Origin: Bacteroidaceae bacterium
GTDB lineage: Bacteria > Bacteroidota > Bacteroidia > Bacteroidales > Bacteroidaceae
Length of the DNA stretch: 64,000 nt
Direction of reading: 5' to 3'
Assembly (NCBI GenBank): GCA_017416805.1
Contig: JAFQBB010000008.1
Location: 1 to 64,000, forward strand
Positions 17,243 through 26,700 of the stretch are shown in pieces. Numbering within the stretch: position 1 is the stretch's first letter; every line of letters begins with the position of its first letter. The position numbers were made by a program, and so were the translations under genes. Under the pieces are notes generated by a model. The model did no database searches. It saw nothing but the letters and a program-made list of their open reading frames with translations, and was not told where the DNA came from.

Positions 17243-17274
17243 GCAAATGTAGTAAAATATTCCATCCCAATAAA
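17243..17274 (-). promoter_or_regulatory. Promoter of the PL9 lyase gene
   Basis: Minus-strand -7 TACATTTGC (17251 to 17243). A weak -33 TTTA (17274 to 17271) lies 19 bp upstream. The start codon is 22 bp downstream. Confidence 0.6.
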
Positions 17275-17302
17275 GGCTTCTCCTAAAAAAAACACTCCTA
17301 TC

Positions 17303-17335
17303 TTTGTTCAGATAAAAATTCTATTGTAATTTTGC
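17303..17335 (+). promoter_or_regulatory. Promoter of tRNA-Ser
   Basis: -33 TTTG (17303-17306) and -7 TAATTTTGC (17327-17335), spacing exactly 20 bp. The tRNA begins 15 bp later. Confidence 0.75.
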
Positions 17336-17350
17336 ACTACCAAACGGAAA

Positions 17351-17437
17351 GGAAAGATGCCAGAGTGGTCGATTGGGCCGCACTCGAAATGCGGTGAACG
17401 GGCAACTGTTCCCAGGGTTCGAATCCCTGTCTTTCCG
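17351..17437 (+). tRNA. tRNA-Ser(CGA)
   Basis: An 87-base class II tRNA. The acceptor arm GGAAAGA (17351-17357) pairs with TCTTTCC (17430-17436). The anticodon stem CCGCA/TGCGG encloses the loop CTCGAAA, giving anticodon CGA, which reads UCG serine codons. A long variable arm (GAACGGGCAACTGTTC) and a T arm with GGTTCGAATC follow. The 3' CCA is not encoded. Confidence 0.95.
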
Positions 17438-17439
17438 CG

Positions 17440-17550
17440 ATGGTTGAAGGTGTAGGGTTGAAGGTGTAGGGTTTAGGGCTTAGAGTGTAGAGATTAGGAA
17501 TAACAACCCCCAAAACAAAAACCCTAAACCCTAAACATTAAACCCTAAAC
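17440..17550. repeat. Telomere-like GGGTTTAGGG / CCCTAAACCC inverted low-complexity DNA
   Basis: The left half is rich in GTAGGGTTGAAGGTGTAGGG and TTTAGGG units. The right half (17519-17550) has ACCCTAAACCCTAAAC repeated, which can fold back on it. Similar CCCTAAACC sequence occurs at 13860. It lies between the tRNA and the phosphatase start codon. It is an intergenic simple repeat, not evidence of a chromosome end. Confidence 0.6.
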
Positions 17551-18030
17551 ATGAAGAATAAGAAAAAAATACTTTTTATTTGCCTCGGAAACATTTGCCG
17601 CTCATGCACGGCAGAGGAGATTATGCGCCAACTGGTGATTCGCGAAGGATGCGAGAAGGAGTTTGTTCTTGACTCGGCCGGAATATTGAGCTATCATCAA
17701 GGGGAATTGCCTGATAGCCGGATGAGGATGCATGCAGCCCGAAGAGGATATAACCTGACACATCGTTCGCGCCCCGTAACGACAGAAGATTTTTATGATT
17801 TCGACCTGATAGTAGCCATGGACGAACGCAATGTGGATGACTTGCGTGAACGTGCGCCCGGCTTGGAGGAGGAAAAGAAGATTGTACGCATGACGGACTA
17901 CCTGCAAAACCGTGTGGCCGACCATGTGCCCGACCCCTACTACGGAGGAGCATCGGGGTTCGAAAATGTCTTGGACATCCTCGAAGATGCATGCGAAGGG
18001 CTGTTGGCAGAAGTCACCACCGACCGTTAG
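17551..18030 (+). CDS. Low-molecular-weight protein-tyrosine phosphatase
   Basis: 159 residues, normal length for the family. The P-loop CLGNICRS places the nucleophile Cys at residue 11 and the phosphate-binding Arg at 17. The general acid Asp lies in DPYYGG near residue 130, and the DSAG motif follows the first helix. Such enzymes dephosphorylate tyrosine on bacterial proteins, often BY-kinases controlling polysaccharide export, but no kinase gene is adjacent. It lies 113 bp after tRNA-Ser and 70 bp before the amidase-like gene, which has its own -7 box. Confidence 0.92.
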   Translation: MKNKKKILFICLGNICRSCTAEEIMRQLVIREGCEKEFVLDSAGILSYHQGELPDSRMRMHAARRGYNLTHRSRPVTTEDFYDFDLIVAMDERNVDDLRERAPGLEEEKKIVRMTDYLQNRVADHVPDPYYGGASGFENVLDILEDACEGLLAEVTTDR

Positions 18031-18073
18031 TGAATTTAACTGAATAATTGAGGATTATTACAAACATTCTTTG

Positions 18074-18082
18074 TACATTTGC
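18074..18082 (+). promoter_or_regulatory. -7 promoter element of the amidase-like gene
   Basis: TACATTTGC, a full -7 match 19 bp before the ATG at 18101. The best upstream TTG is 23 bp away, so the -33 box is weak. It rules out the in-frame TTG at 18071 as a start. Confidence 0.6.
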
Positions 18083-18100
18083 ACAAACAAGAATCAAAGA

Positions 18101-21085
18101 ATGAAAAGACTTCTATATATCATATTTCTGCTATGCTGTGCTCTGACAGCCAAAAGCCAAAGTGTAGAGCGCGTTATAGAAGAACGTCTCCAGCACTACT
18201 TCAAAGAATACAAGACCATTCAAGCCAATATAGGGACATGCGAACTTGACTCGTTCCGCATTGACCATGAAAAGCGTACACTACAGGTTTATGCCAATGC
18301 CACTTTTGGCTACCAGCCTTTCACGCCTGAAAACGTCCAGGCCATCCACCGCGAACTGAGACAATCCATGCCGGGGCCGGTAAACTATTACGACATAACT
18401 GTACATGCCGATGGAAAGCCTATCAACGAACTGGTGCCCAATATCTTATTAAGGAATAACGAACGCGATAAAGAGCGGCTTTGGAGTGGAATCCAACATA
18501 AAGGAGAAGCATGGGTAAGGTGCACATCGCGTCCTTACGAGATAACAAAAGGCCTTGACGGACACCATCTGGCTGTATGGCAAAGCCATGGAAACCACTT
18601 CAAGAACAAGACAGGACAGTGGACATGGCAACGCCCACAACTGTTTTGTACTACTGAAGACCTGTTCACCCAATCGTTTGTCGTACCATTCATCATTCCG
18701 ATGTTACAAAATGCCGGAGCTGTTGTCTTTACTCCCCGCGAACGGGATACGCAACGGTATGAGGTCATTGTTGACAACGATGCAAGTACGCAAGGAAGCA
18801 TTTACTACGAGGAAGAAAGCAAAAAAAGTCCTTGGAAAACAAGTCCAGTGAAGGGTTTTTCGCATAGGAGGAAGTATTATAGCGACGGTGAAGCTCCCTT
18901 CGTCACAGGAACAGCACGCTATGCACCAACCGCTGGAAAGAAGAAGAAAACCCACACACTGGCCACATGGATTCCTGATATACCCCAAACGGGAGAATAT
19001 GCCGTGTACGTGTCGTACCAATCACTGCCCGGAGCTGTACCTGATGCCCGATATACCGTGTTTCACAAAGGAGGAGCTACAGAATTCACTGTCAACCAGC
19101 AGATGGGAGGAGGAACATGGGTCTATTTAGGGACTTTTGAGTTCGACAAAGGACAAAACGATTATGGGTTCGTGGCATTGAGCAACGAAAGCGGCCACAC
19201 GGGTATCGTCAGTGCTGATGCCGTGCGTTTCGGTGGTGGGATGGGAAATATTACCCGAGGCGGGAATATCAGCGGACAACCACGCTATCTCGAAGGGGCA
19301 CGTTACTATGCACAATGGGCAGGAATGCCTTATACCGTATATGGAGGATATAAAGGAGAAAATGACTACGCCGATGACATCAACACACGCAGCCATACCT
19401 GCAACCATCTGTCAGGAGGATCGGCCTACAATCCTGACCAAAAGGGATTAAGAGTGCCATTGGAACTGACGTTGGGCATACATAGTGATGCCGGTTTCAG
19501 TCGTGAAGATGAACTGACAGGCTCATTGGGCATCTACACCACAGGATTCAATGAAGGGCGCTTGGGTGCCGGCTTGTCACGCTACACAAGTCGCGACCTG
19601 AACGACCTGGTCCTGACAGGTCTGAAACGGGACCTTTCGGCCTACATCGGATATGACTGGATACGACGCGGCATGTGGAACCGCAATTATAGTGAATCAC
19701 GCCTGCCTGCCGTCCCATCCATGATTCTGGAGACATTATCACATCAGAACTTTGCAGACATGAAATTAGGACACGACCCTAATTTCAAGTTCACCCTTGG
19801 GCGCTCTGTCTATAAGTCCATTCTGAAATATGTTGCCACGACACACGGCAACGACTATACCGTACAACCACTTCCTGTGAGCAATTTCGCTATCAGATTC
19901 ACCGACGAGGAGAAGGGAAAATCCAGGAAAAGGAGAAAGAACCGACAAGTTGAATTGAGATGGACCCCTACGCCTGACCCTATGGAACCTTCAGCCAAAG
20001 CTACGGGATATATTGTCTATACCCGTATCGGATACGGCGGATTCGACAATGGTGTCTATACTGACAAGCCATCGGCAATCATGGAACTGGAACCAGGATT
20101 GGTGTACAGCTTCAAGATTACAGCTGTCAACGAAGGTGGCGAAAGCTTTCCCAGCGAGATACTGGCTGCTTACCAATCGCCACAGACTGACTCGCCGACA
20201 GTGCTTATTGTCAACGGTTTTGACCGTTTGAGCGGGCCTGCCACTATCGAGAATCCCGTAGAACAAGGATTTGACCTTCGCACCGACGCCGGCATCCCTT
20301 ATATGTACAGCACCTCATTCTGTGGAGAACAAACAGGATTCGACCGAAGAAACATCGGCATTGAAACAGAAGGAGGATTAGGCTATAGCAATGACGGCCT
20401 GACAGGCATGAAGATTGCCGGAAACACATTTGACTATCCCTTCATTCATGGCAAAGCTATCCAGGCTACTGGCGGATATTCTTTCACATCGTGCAGTGAC
20501 GAAGCTGTAGAGGGAGGATACGTGACACTATCCGCCTACCCCATCGTGGACTTTATTGCCGGTATGGAAAAGACCGGCGGACGTTCTGCCATGAATGGCG
20601 AGAAATATCAGGTATTCTCCACTGAAATGCAGCAGTTACTGACCGACTATCTCAAACAGGGGGGCAGCCTGATGGCCAGCGGTCCATTCATTGGGAGCGA
20701 CCCGATACAGCACACGGCTACGGGAAAAGAGTTCATAACCTCCATACTGAAATTCACACCCGGCACTTCACTACCCTTACCGCACACCGCAGGAAACAAA
20801 TCGGTAGTATATACATCGGCCATCACAAACGGACGACTGACCATCACCATCCCGCGCACACTGAACGAAACGCAACTGGCAGTCCCCTCACCTGCAACCC
20901 TGCACCCCAACAGCCCCGCATTTGCTGCATTGGCATACGAAGACGGACATCCGGCCTCTGTCTGCTATCCCGGCACAGACTATCGCACATTCGTTCTTGG
21001 ATTCCCCTTTGAAAGTATCCGGGAGGCTGACGGACGAGCCAACCTGATGGCTATGATACTGAACTTCCTGTCAAAGAAAAGATGA
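18101..21085 (+). CDS. Secreted N-acetylmuramoyl-L-alanine amidase-like protein with golvesin-like and FN3 domains
   Basis: 994 residues with a signal peptide (MKRLLYIIFLLCCALTAKSQ). The amidase_3-like zinc-hydrolase parts are split by insertion. HG in WQSHGNHF (about 161), His in LGIHSDAG (about 460) and Glu in SMILETLSHQNFAD (about 541) look like the metal ligands and catalytic acid. Between the first and second parts lies a golvesin C-terminal-like beta domain (YAVYVSYQSLPGAVPDARYTV). After the amidase come an FN3 domain (about 620-700) and a C-terminal region ending NLMAMILNFLSKK. Homologues in Bacteroidales are sometimes labelled xanthan lyase, which I do not support from the motifs. Likely role: peptidoglycan or envelope remodelling in periplasm or outside. 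Confidence 0.75.
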   Translation: MKRLLYIIFLLCCALTAKSQSVERVIEERLQHYFKEYKTIQANIGTCELDSFRIDHEKRTLQVYANATFGYQPFTPENVQAIHRELRQSMPGPVNYYDITVHADGKPINELVPNILLRNNERDKERLWSGIQHKGEAWVRCTSRPYEITKGLDGHHLAVWQSHGNHFKNKTGQWTWQRPQLFCTTEDLFTQSFVVPFIIPMLQNAGAVVFTPRERDTQRYEVIVDNDASTQGSIYYEEESKKSPWKTSPVKGFSHRRKYYSDGEAPFVTGTARYAPTAGKKKKTHTLATWIPDIPQTGEYAVYVSYQSLPGAVPDARYTVFHKGGATEFTVNQQMGGGTWVYLGTFEFDKGQNDYGFVALSNESGHTGIVSADAVRFGGGMGNITRGGNISGQPRYLEGARYYAQWAGMPYTVYGGYKGENDYADDINTRSHTCNHLSGGSAYNPDQKGLRVPLELTLGIHSDAGFSREDELTGSLGIYTTGFNEGRLGAGLSRYTSRDLNDLVLTGLKRDLSAYIGYDWIRRGMWNRNYSESRLPAVPSMILETLSHQNFADMKLGHDPNFKFTLGRSVYKSILKYVATTHGNDYTVQPLPVSNFAIRFTDEEKGKSRKRRKNRQVELRWTPTPDPMEPSAKATGYIVYTRIGYGGFDNGVYTDKPSAIMELEPGLVYSFKITAVNEGGESFPSEILAAYQSPQTDSPTVLIVNGFDRLSGPATIENPVEQGFDLRTDAGIPYMYSTSFCGEQTGFDRRNIGIETEGGLGYSNDGLTGMKIAGNTFDYPFIHGKAIQATGGYSFTSCSDEAVEGGYVTLSAYPIVDFIAGMEKTGGRSAMNGEKYQVFSTEMQQLLTDYLKQGGSLMASGPFIGSDPIQHTATGKEFITSILKFTPGTSLPLPHTAGNKSVVYTSAITNGRLTITIPRTLNETQLAVPSPATLHPNSPAFAALAYEDGHPASVCYPGTDYRTFVLGFPFESIREADGRANLMAMILNFLSKKR

Positions 21086-21140
21086 AAGGATGAAAAGAAT
21101 ATAGAGGACAAATCATAATTCATAAATCATAATTCAACAA

Positions 21141-21443
21141 ATGTACACCATTCAAGCAAACCCCTCGGGAACAAGAAGCATACAGATTTCGGAGAAAGAC
21201 TTGCAAACCATCCGGAAGTACAGCTTCTTCCAGCATCTGATTGACAGCAACGGAATTGTAGATGAAACCGTATTGGAGAAACTCCGTCTGAACATCCGTT
21301 CGCTCATAGCATCGGAGGAGAATGACCGCAAAGAGCTGTTGGACCTTTGCATTGACGTCATCTACCACAAGGATATGAAGGCTTTCGGCCTGCACCAACT
21401 GATTCTGCTCTACCTGAAGTGGGAAGAAGAAGCTGGGGAGTGA
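21141..21443 (+). CDS. Hypothetical protein, 100 residues
   Basis: Starts MYTIQANPSGTRSIQIS. Mostly helical and acidic, no signal peptide or membrane segment. 55 bp after the amidase-like gene and 238 bp before the ygiQ-like gene. I recognise no domain. The composition and codon use are like the neighbouring core genes, which supports it being real. Followed by the 24-bp hairpin array. Confidence 0.6.
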   Translation: MYTIQANPSGTRSIQISEKDLQTIRKYSFFQHLIDSNGIVDETVLEKLRLNIRSLIASEENDRKELLDLCIDVIYHKDMKAFGLHQLILLYLKWEEEAGE

Positions 21444-21528
21444 GAGTTGCTGCCCGTATCAGACTGATTGTCAGATACATCAAGACATAAAGATACTACA
21501 TCCCAAAGCCCTCCAATGTAAGCTGGAA

Positions 21529-21618
21529 TGAGACACGGGGTCTCATGAGTGGTGAGACACGGGGTCTCATTAATGGTGAGACACGGGGTCTCATTGGTGG
21601 TGAGACACGGGGTCTCAT
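21529..21618. repeat. Four 24-bp tandem repeats, each an 18-bp hairpin
   Basis: TGAGACACGGGGTCTCAT starts at 21529, 21553, 21577 and 21601, exactly 24 bp apart, with variable 6-base spacers (GAGTGG, TAATGG, TGGTGG, TTTGAG). Each copy can form a TGAGAC/GTCTCA stem. The core is identical in all four copies. Spacers are far too short for CRISPR. It lies 63 bp before the ygiQ-like start codon. Confidence 0.85.
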
Positions 21619-21681
21619 TTTGAGGCATCCAACGGATAGGAATCTGGCTCTTGAACTGAAGAAACAAAAAAGAAAGACAGA

Positions 21682-23724
21682 ATGAAGGAATTACAACTGA
21701 CTGATTGGTTACCCACCACACAAAAGGAGATGAAACTGCGTGGGTGGGACGAGGTGGACGTTGTCCTTTTCAGCGGCGACGCATACGTGGACCATCCGTC
21801 GTTTGGTGCTGCCGTAGTGGGGCGTCTGCTCGAAGCGGAAGGATTGCGCGTAGCCATTGTGCCACAACCCAATTGGCGCGACGACCTGCGCGACTTCAAG
21901 AAGATGGGACGCCCACGCCTCTTCTTTGCCATATCAGCCGGATGTATGGACTCGATGGTAAACAAATATACGGCCAACCGGCGCTTGCGGAGCGAAGACG
22001 CCTACACCCCCGACGGACGCCACGACATGCGCCCCGAACGGGCTACCATCGTGTATAGCCGCATATTGCGCGAGCTATACCCTGACACCCCCATCATCCT
22101 TGGCGGCATAGAGGCCTCGCTACGCCGGCTCACCCACTACGACTACTGGCAAGAGGAACTGCAGAAGTGCATCCTGTGCGACAGCGGTGCCGACCTCATC
22201 ATGTATGGCATGGGGGAAAAGCCACTGACAGACCTTTGCCAACGACTGAGACAGGCGGGCGGGACAGCTACGAGTGATGAGCTACGAGTTACGAGTGATG
22301 AGCTACGAGCTACGAGTGATAAGCTACAAGCTACGAGTGATGAGCTACGAGTTACGAGTGGTGAGCTACGAGTTACGAGCGGTGAGCTACGAGTTACGAG
22401 TGATGAGCTACGAGCTACGAGTGATGAGCTACGAGTTACGAGTGAGTGTGGGCGGATGACAAGGAGGAAGCTGCGCCAACTGGTGGCAGACATGCCCCAA
22501 ACGGTGCTTATATATAATAAGGTAGAGGAAGTCCCTGGCGGCATCGGCCAAGAGGATATCGTACTGCATACCCACGAGGAGTGCTTGAGCGACAAGCGGA
22601 AACAGGCCGAAAATTTCCGACACATCGAGGAGGAGAGCAACAAACTGCATGCCCAACGAATCATTCAGCAGGTGGACGGACGTTACACAGTGGTGAATCC
22701 ACCCTATCCGCCTATGACACAGGCCGAACTTGACCATTCGTTTGCCCTCCCTTACACACGCCTCCCCCACCCCAAATACAAAGGCAAGCGCATTCCGGCC
22801 TACGACATGATAAAGTTCTCAGTCAACCTGCACCGGGGATGTTTTGGCGGATGTGCATTCTGTACCATCAGTGCCCATCAGGGCAAATTCATTGTGAGCC
22901 GCAGCAAAGAGAGCATATTGCGCGAAGTGGAAGCCATCACCCGTATGCCCGACTTCAAAGGGTATCTGTCTGACCTTGGAGGCCCCAGTGCCAACATGTA
23001 TGCCATGCAGGGACGGGACCTGTCGCTTTGCCACCAATGCAAACGCCCCTCGTGCATACACCCCAAAATCTGCCCTAACCTGAATACCGACCATCGTCCC
23101 TTACTGGACATATACCGCAGTGTGGATGCCCTTCCCGGCATCAAGAAGAGCTTTATAGGAAGCGGAGTCCGCTACGACTTGTTGCTACACCAAAGCAAGG
23201 ACGAGGCCATCAACCACGCGGCCCGTGAATATACACACGAACTCATTACCCGCCACGTAAGCGGACGCCTGAAAGTGGCTCCCGAACACACCGCACCACG
23301 TGTGCTCAGCCTTATGCGGAAACCTCCTTTCGAACAATTCTACGAGTTCAAACGCATATTCGACCGCATAAACCGCGAAGAGGGACTGAAGCAACAACTC
23401 ATCCCGTACTTCATATCTTCCCACCCCGGATGTACAGAAGAAGATATGGCCGAACTGGCTGCCATTACCAAAGGACTCGACTTCCACCTGGAACAAGTGC
23501 AAGACTTCACTCCCACCCCAATGACCGTCAGTACCGAAGCATGGTACACCGGACTGCATCCCTATACCCTGCAACCCGTATTCTCTGCACGCACACCAAA
23601 CCAGAAACTGGCCCAGCGCATGTACTTCTTCTGGTACAAGCCTGAAGAGCGAAAAAACATCATCGCCGCTCTGCGCCGCATCAACCGTCCGGACCTGATA
23701 CGCAAGCTATATCCGACAAAATAA
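21682..23724 (+). CDS. ygiQ: YgiQ-family radical SAM protein with in-frame repeat insertion
   Basis: 680 residues. The N-terminal UPF0313 region (about 1-190: WDEVDVVLFSGDAYVDHPSFG, ISAGCMDSMVNKYTA, ILGGIEASLRR) leads to the radical SAM core with the 4Fe-4S motif CFGGCAFC. The typical SDLGGPSANMY, KVAPEHT and SSHPGC stretches follow. Function in bacteria is not well defined. Residues 196-254 consist of about 8.4 copies of a heptad such as VTSDELR/ATSDELR, encoded by a 21-bp DNA repeat that also occurs in intergenic DNA in this window. The insertion lies at the end of the N-terminal region, before MTRRKLRQLVADMPQTVLIYNKVEEVPGG. The frame is preserved, so the protein may still be active with a surface loop. 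It converges on mfd with a 6-bp gap. Confidence 0.88.
   Translation: MKELQLTDWLPTTQKEMKLRGWDEVDVVLFSGDAYVDHPSFGAAVVGRLLEAEGLRVAIVPQPNWRDDLRDFKKMGRPRLFFAISAGCMDSMVNKYTANRRLRSEDAYTPDGRHDMRPERATIVYSRILRELYPDTPIILGGIEASLRRLTHYDYWQEELQKCILCDSGADLIMYGMGEKPLTDLCQRLRQAGGTATSDELRVTSDELRATSDKLQATSDELRVTSGELRVTSGELRVTSDELRATSDELRVTSECGRMTRRKLRQLVADMPQTVLIYNKVEEVPGGIGQEDIVLHTHEECLSDKRKQAENFRHIEEESNKLHAQRIIQQVDGRYTVVNPPYPPMTQAELDHSFALPYTRLPHPKYKGKRIPAYDMIKFSVNLHRGCFGGCAFCTISAHQGKFIVSRSKESILREVEAITRMPDFKGYLSDLGGPSANMYAMQGRDLSLCHQCKRPSCIHPKICPNLNTDHRPLLDIYRSVDALPGIKKSFIGSGVRYDLLLHQSKDEAINHAAREYTHELITRHVSGRLKVAPEHTAPRVLSLMRKPPFEQFYEFKRIFDRINREEGLKQQLIPYFISSHPGCTEEDMAELAAITKGLDFHLEQVQDFTPTPMTVSTEAWYTGLHPYTLQPVFSARTPNQKLAQRMYFFWYKPEERKNIIAALRRINRPDLIRKLYPTK
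22267..22443 (+). repeat. 21-bp tandem repeat array inside the ygiQ-like gene
   Basis: Eight full units of the type GCTACGAGTGATGAGCTACG-A plus a partial ninth, with a few substitutions (GTT for GCT, GGT for GAT, AAG and CAA in one unit). The same sequence occurs at 9723-9760 and, inverted, at 13721-13765. The 21-bp unit is a multiple of three, so copy-number changes keep the frame. Confidence 0.9.
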
Positions 23725-23730
23725 GGGGAA

Positions 23731-26700
23731 TCAGCAACTCGTCACCTCTTGCAGAATGGCAACGGCGGTCTCTACCGTAGGTACATCACGGACCACCATA
23801 CTCCGCTTGCCGGCCTGCTCGCGCAGATTGCATTGGCGTGGATGCTGGGACATATAATTGATAATGTGGCCGAAAGCCTGACTCTGGTAGTAGGGACTGT
23901 CGGGGTTGCTGACAAAGAAAAGTGTCATACGCCCGGCCTTGAGGAATATTCTTTCTGCTCCAAGACGCTTGCCAAGGCGGCGCAGGGGGACTATACGCAT
24001 CAGTTCCTCACCTTCAGGAGGAACCTTGCCGAAGCGGTCTTCAAGTCGTAGTTTGTAGTCCATCAGCTCCTTGTCAAGCTGCAGGCCATCCAGTTCACGG
24101 TAAAGGAGCATACGCTCACTGCTACTGGGAATGTATTCATCGGGGAAAAGGAGTTCGAGGTCGCTCTCAATGTTACACTCGGCCACGAAATCGCCCCCAT
24201 CTATCAGTTCTTCACCATCAACCTGCACAGCACCGTCATCGGTGGCATACAGTTCGGCAAACTCATCATTCTTCAACTCAGTGACAGCCTCGGTCAGAAT
24301 CTTCTGATAGGTTTCATAGCCCAAATCGGCAATGAATCCGCTCTGTTCTGCCCCCAACATGTTTCCTGCCCCCCGAATGTCAAGATCCTGCATGGCAATA
24401 TGTATGCCACTGCCCAAATCACTGAAGTTCTCTATGGCCTGCAGACGTCGGCGTGCCTCAGGAGTAAGGAGCGTAAGAGGCGGCGCTATGAGGTAACAGA
24501 AAGCCTTACGATTGCCTCGCCCTACACGTCCGCGCAACTGGTGCAGGTCACTGAGCCCGAAGTTGTGTGCCTGATTGATGATGATAGTGTTCACATTAGG
24601 TATGTCTATACCACTCTCTATGATGGTAGTGGCAATGAGTACATCATAATCAAAATTCACAAAGTCAAAGATAACCTTTTCCAACTTCTCCGGTTCCATC
24701 TGTCCGTGACCTATGCAGATACGTGCATCGGGAATGTGCCGGTGTATCATATTGGCCAACTCTGCCAGGCTGCTGATGCGGTTGCTCACAATGAACACCT
24801 GTCCGCTACGGCTCATTTCAAAGTTGACAGCATCCACAATGACAGCCTCGTTGAAGGTATGGACCTCAGTCTGTATAGGATAGCGGTTAGGAGGCGGTGT
24901 CTGGATGACAGACAAATCTCTGGCCCCCATAAGCGAAAACTGCAAGGTGCGTGGTATGGGAGTGGCAGTAAGGGTCAGCGTATCAACATTGACCTTCAGT
25001 TGGCGCAGTTTCTCCTTGACAGAGACTCCGAACTTCTGTTCCTCATCAATGACGAGCAGCCCAAGGTCCTTGAACTGTACATCCTTGCCTACCAACCGAT
25101 GAGTACCCACAAGAATGTTCACCTCGCCCTCCTTCAGTTCCTTCAATATACGCTTCACATCGGATGCTTTGCGGGCACGACTCAAGTATTCCACCCGACA
25201 AGGAAAATCCTTCAACCGATCCTTGAAGGTCTGGTAATGCTGATAGGCCAACACGGTGGTGGGCACAAGAACTGCCACTTGTTTGTTGTCCGCAACGGCC
25301 TTAAAAGCTGCACGTACAGCCACTTCAGTCTTACCGAATCCCACATCACCACATACCAGGCGATCCATGGGGCGTTGACGTTCCATATCGGCTTTCACAT
25401 CTTGCGTAGCCTTCAACTGGTCAGGGGTATCTTCGTAAAGGAAACTGGCCTCCAGTTCGTGCTGCATAAAACTGTCCGGGCTATAGGCATAACCTTTTTC
25501 TTCTCGCCGACGTGCATAGAGCCGGATAAGGTCTCGGGCAATATCCTTGATTTTCGTTTTGGTTTTCTCCTTGATACGCTCCCAGGCTCCCGTACCCAGT
25601 TTGTTCATGCGGGGAGGTTCGCCATCCTTACCTTTATATTTGGCCACTTTGTGGAGGGCATGAATAGAAACAAAAACCACATCATCATTCTGATAATAGA
25701 GTTTGATAACCTCCTGCGTACTGCCATCACCATTCGGGATACGTACCAAGCCTCCGAATCGTCCCACACCATGATCAATGTGTACCACATAGTCGCCAGG
25801 TTCAAACTGCTGGAGCTCTTTCAAGGTGAGCGCCACCTTTCCACCCCGGGCACGCTCGCTACGCAAATTGTATTTATGGAAACGATCAAATATCTGATGG
25901 TCGGTAAAGAAACAGCATTTCAAGGTATTGTCTGCAAATCCTTCGTGCAGGGTATGGCTGACTGGGATAAAAGTAATGCGGGTATATTCCCCCTCCTTCT
26001 CGGCCCGTTCATCAAAAATGGTTTGCAGACGGGCACATTGCTTGGCACTGTCAGCCAGAATATAGAGGCGATATCCGCGTGCCAAATAGTCTGCAAACGT
26101 ACTGCTCACCAGGTCAAAGTTCTTGTGAAAAATCGGTTGTGCCGTCACATCATACGCCAATGTAGCATCAGGAACTCCGGTAGGTTTGTGCCCCAACTCT
26201 ATACGTCGAAAATTCAATGCACGTTCCACAAAGAGACCTCCATCAATAAGCGAAGGAGGCACCAAAGGTTTGCCCGAGGCCTCACTTTCCTGCACCATGA
26301 TAGCCTGATTGGTAAATGCTTCACCATGAATAGCATCAATACGTTCGCGAATCCAAAGAAAATCAGAAAAGACTAGCACCGAATCTGTCGGAAGGAAATC
26401 AAGAAATGAGACCTCTTCGCCTCCAAGACTTGCCAATTCGGGTACAACAGCCACTTCCTGCACCTGTTGGCGCGACAATTGGTTTTCTACTTCAAAGGTG
26501 CGGATGCTGTCTATCTCGTCGCCAAAGAAATCTATACGATAAGGATATTCCGAAGAAAAAGAGAATACATCCAGGATACTGCCGCGCATAGCAAATTGTC
26601 CCGGCTCATACACATAGTCCACCCGAGAAAATCCGAATGACTCCAAAGTTTCCAGTATTGTTGTTGATACCGTCTGCTGTCCCACATGAAGCTGCAACGT

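Noticed and set aside
17440-17550. Linear-chromosome telomere
   Set aside because: Only a short degenerate stretch in the middle of ordinary bacterial genes with inverted blocks on both strands.
18101-21085. Xanthan lyase
   Set aside because: No polysaccharide lyase 8 features; visible motifs fit an amidase fold with golvesin-like and FN3 domains.
21529-21618. CRISPR array
   Set aside because: Spacers are only 6 bases, repeats are perfect short palindromes, and no cas genes are present.
22274-22459. Separate repeat-protein frames inside the ygiQ-like gene
   Set aside because: They are other-frame readings of the 21-bp repeat; the radical SAM frame runs through uninterrupted.
24400-26376. 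658-codon plus-strand open frame
   Set aside because: It is antisense to mfd, whose protein motifs are unmistakable; the frame shows no domain and follows from mfd codon use.
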